Assembly: GCF_016772475.1 (NCBI RefSeq)
Contig: NZ_CP068595.1
Location: 1,674,001-1,738,000 of the forward strand
Length of the DNA: 64,000 nucleotides
Direction: 5' to 3'
Source: Paenibacillus sonchi
Lineage (GTDB): Bacteria; Bacillota; Bacilli; Paenibacillales; Paenibacillaceae
Numbering within the stretch: the first letter of the stretch is position 1; every line of letters begins with the position of its first letter. The translations under genes and the position numbers were made by a program. Of this stretch, positions 63,057 to 64,000 are shown one piece after another. A model generated the notes under the pieces. It saw only the letters and a program-made list of their open reading frames with translations, made no database searches and was not told the DNA's origin.

Positions 63057-63904
63057 AAATCAAAAAAATTCTGAACAACAACGCGGTTGTAGTGAACGAC
63101 CTCAGCGAAGAAAAGATTGTCATGGGATCCGGGATTGCTTTTCAGAAAAGGAAAAACGATATTATTGATCCGTCCCTTGTTGAGAAAGTGTTCATTATGG
63201 ACGACCCGGATCAATACGGGCATCTGCAGGAAATGCTGGGTACACTGCCCGAAGAGGAGATTGCGGCATCGGAACAAATTATTTCGTATGCTGAACATGA
63301 GCTGGAAGTGACGTTTAATGAGCATATTCATATTGCGCTGACGGACCATCTCTCTTTTGCTCTGGAGCGTATCCGCAAAGGAACGATGATTCAGAACACG
63401 CTGCTGGATGAAATCCGCATTTTATACCCGAGAGAGTTCCAGATTGGGCTGCATGCAAAGAGCATTATTCGTGAAGCCCTGCAGGTGGATATCCCCGTGG
63501 ATGAGGTGGGATACATCGCGATGCATATCCATACCGCCTGGAAAAACGCCGGGGTCCGCGGAACGGCTGCCGAAACGGCGGCAATGATCCGCGATCTTGC
63601 TGAAGGCGTGGAGCAGGCCGCAGGCATTACGCTGGAACGGGGTTCTGCCAACTATGAGCGGTTGGTGACCCAGCTGGAAAATATCCTGCGGACCGATGAA
63701 AACGGCAAGCTGCTGAGCGAGCTGAACCCGGAGATTGTACGGATTGCCAAAGAGCGCTACACCCGGGCTTATGTGCAGGCCACAGAGATCAGCGGGCTGG
63801 TTGAAGAAGATTATGGCTATATTCTCAGTGACAGTCAGCGGGTATGTATTGCTATGGAGATCAACCGGATCAACACTCGCTCAGGAAATGGTAATATATC
63901 CTAA
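63053..63904 (+). CDS. BglG family transcription antiterminator (LicT/SacT type)
   Basis: A 283-residue antiterminator: RNA-binding CAT domain (MKIKKILNNNAVVVNDLSEE, GSGIAFQKRKNDII), PRD1 (with SYAEHELEVTFNEHIHIALT and DEIRILYPREFQIG) and PRD2 (SDSQRVCIAMEINRI), each with conserved His. It overlaps the EIIBC gene by 4 bp (ATGA) and would bind the RAT at 61447. Transport of substrate would dephosphorylate PRD1 and permit antitermination. The region after 63904 shows no further gene. Confidence 0.93.
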   Translation: MKIKKILNNNAVVVNDLSEEKIVMGSGIAFQKRKNDIIDPSLVEKVFIMDDPDQYGHLQEMLGTLPEEEIAASEQIISYAEHELEVTFNEHIHIALTDHLSFALERIRKGTMIQNTLLDEIRILYPREFQIGLHAKSIIREALQVDIPVDEVGYIAMHIHTAWKNAGVRGTAAETAAMIRDLAEGVEQAAGITLERGSANYERLVTQLENILRTDENGKLLSELNPEIVRIAKERYTRAYVQATEISGLVEEDYGYILSDSQRVCIAMEINRINTRSGNGNIS

Positions 63905-64000
63905 TTTAATATTTTAGGCCCATAGACCCTAGATATTATAATAAATAACAAAAAATATCGTTTTTCACCCTAAAAAAATAGGAGTATCAGTCTATAGCTA

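Noticed and set aside
1..64000. tRNA, rRNA and CRISPR arrays
   Set aside because: No cloverleaf-like CCA ends, rRNA core sequences or regularly spaced direct repeats were found by reading.

Overview
The window looks like chromosomal DNA of a spore-forming, low-to-mid GC Firmicute, most likely Paenibacillus or a close relative. The evidence is a tlp spore-protein gene, a KinB-like kinase, HprK/HPr/EI phosphotransferase genes, strong AGGAGG-type ribosome sites, many GTG/TTG starts, a GlnR/TnrA-type box and cre-like sites. I see no rRNA, tRNA, CRISPR array, transposase or prophage. Genus assignment is inference from gene content and style.

A caveat colours the whole window. At least ten otherwise intact genes are split by a one-base frame change at or beside a short homopolymer (near 305, 3385, 10100, 16370, 21392, 26271, 29452, 32328, 45046 and 50515). 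In nine of ten, restoring one base gives a full-length conserved family sequence. I read most of these as sequencing or assembly errors, so each is annotated as one gene across the break.

Layout. 1-7.6 kb: partial ABC ATPase; nitrate transporter and a very large nitrate reductase fused to a diflavin reductase, behind a leader with a GlnR/TnrA-like box and an intrinsic terminator; tlp; a Vat-type acetyltransferase. 7.9-12.1 kb: nucleotidyltransferase, TetR-SDR-SMP-30 module, RidA. 12.2-17.3 kb: an AT-rich accessory stretch with a phosphatase remnant, a CPT-like kinase, XRE regulators (one a decayed duplicate), a lipoprotein and a secreted S1-type protease. 17.3-25.4 kb: a self-contained lactose/cellobiose-type PTS operon (IIB, IIC, IIA, GH1 enzyme, YczE/YitT-like membrane protein, its own HPr and EI) with a divergent LicR-type regulator. 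25.7-40.6 kb: small regulator-enzyme pairs (MerR/SDR, ArsR/SRPBCC, Lrp/beta-lactamase-fold hydrolase/MFS), DUF421, DUF2252, two related TPR proteins (one fused to a SMI1-like domain), a KinB-like kinase and a GGDEF-EAL protein.

40.8-52.1 kb holds the most interesting system: an frl-type cluster for Amadori compounds. It has a FrlB-like deglycase, FrlD-like kinase, FrlR-like GntR regulator and polar amino-acid ABC importer, joined in one operon to aspartate ammonia-lyase, malic enzyme, an MFS carrier, an amidohydrolase and a YjbQ protein. A 32-bp element, 28/32 identical, lies before both frlB and frlD. The gene set suggests full catabolism of a glycated amino acid whose amine product is aspartate: kinase and deglycase release glucose-6-phosphate and aspartate, aspartase gives fumarate, and malic enzyme drains C4 acids to pyruvate. 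This is inference.

52.2-58.2 kb: MFS/MarR pair, an HxlR remnant and a sugar or inositol-type operon (Gfo/Idh/MocA dehydrogenase plus two TIM-barrel isomerases) with a divergent AraC regulator. 58.3-64 kb: AIM24-like protein, RacA-like HTH coiled-coil protein, an interspersed repeat, an HprK-family protein and a PTS EIIBC gene controlled by a RAT/terminator switch with its BglG-type antiterminator just downstream.
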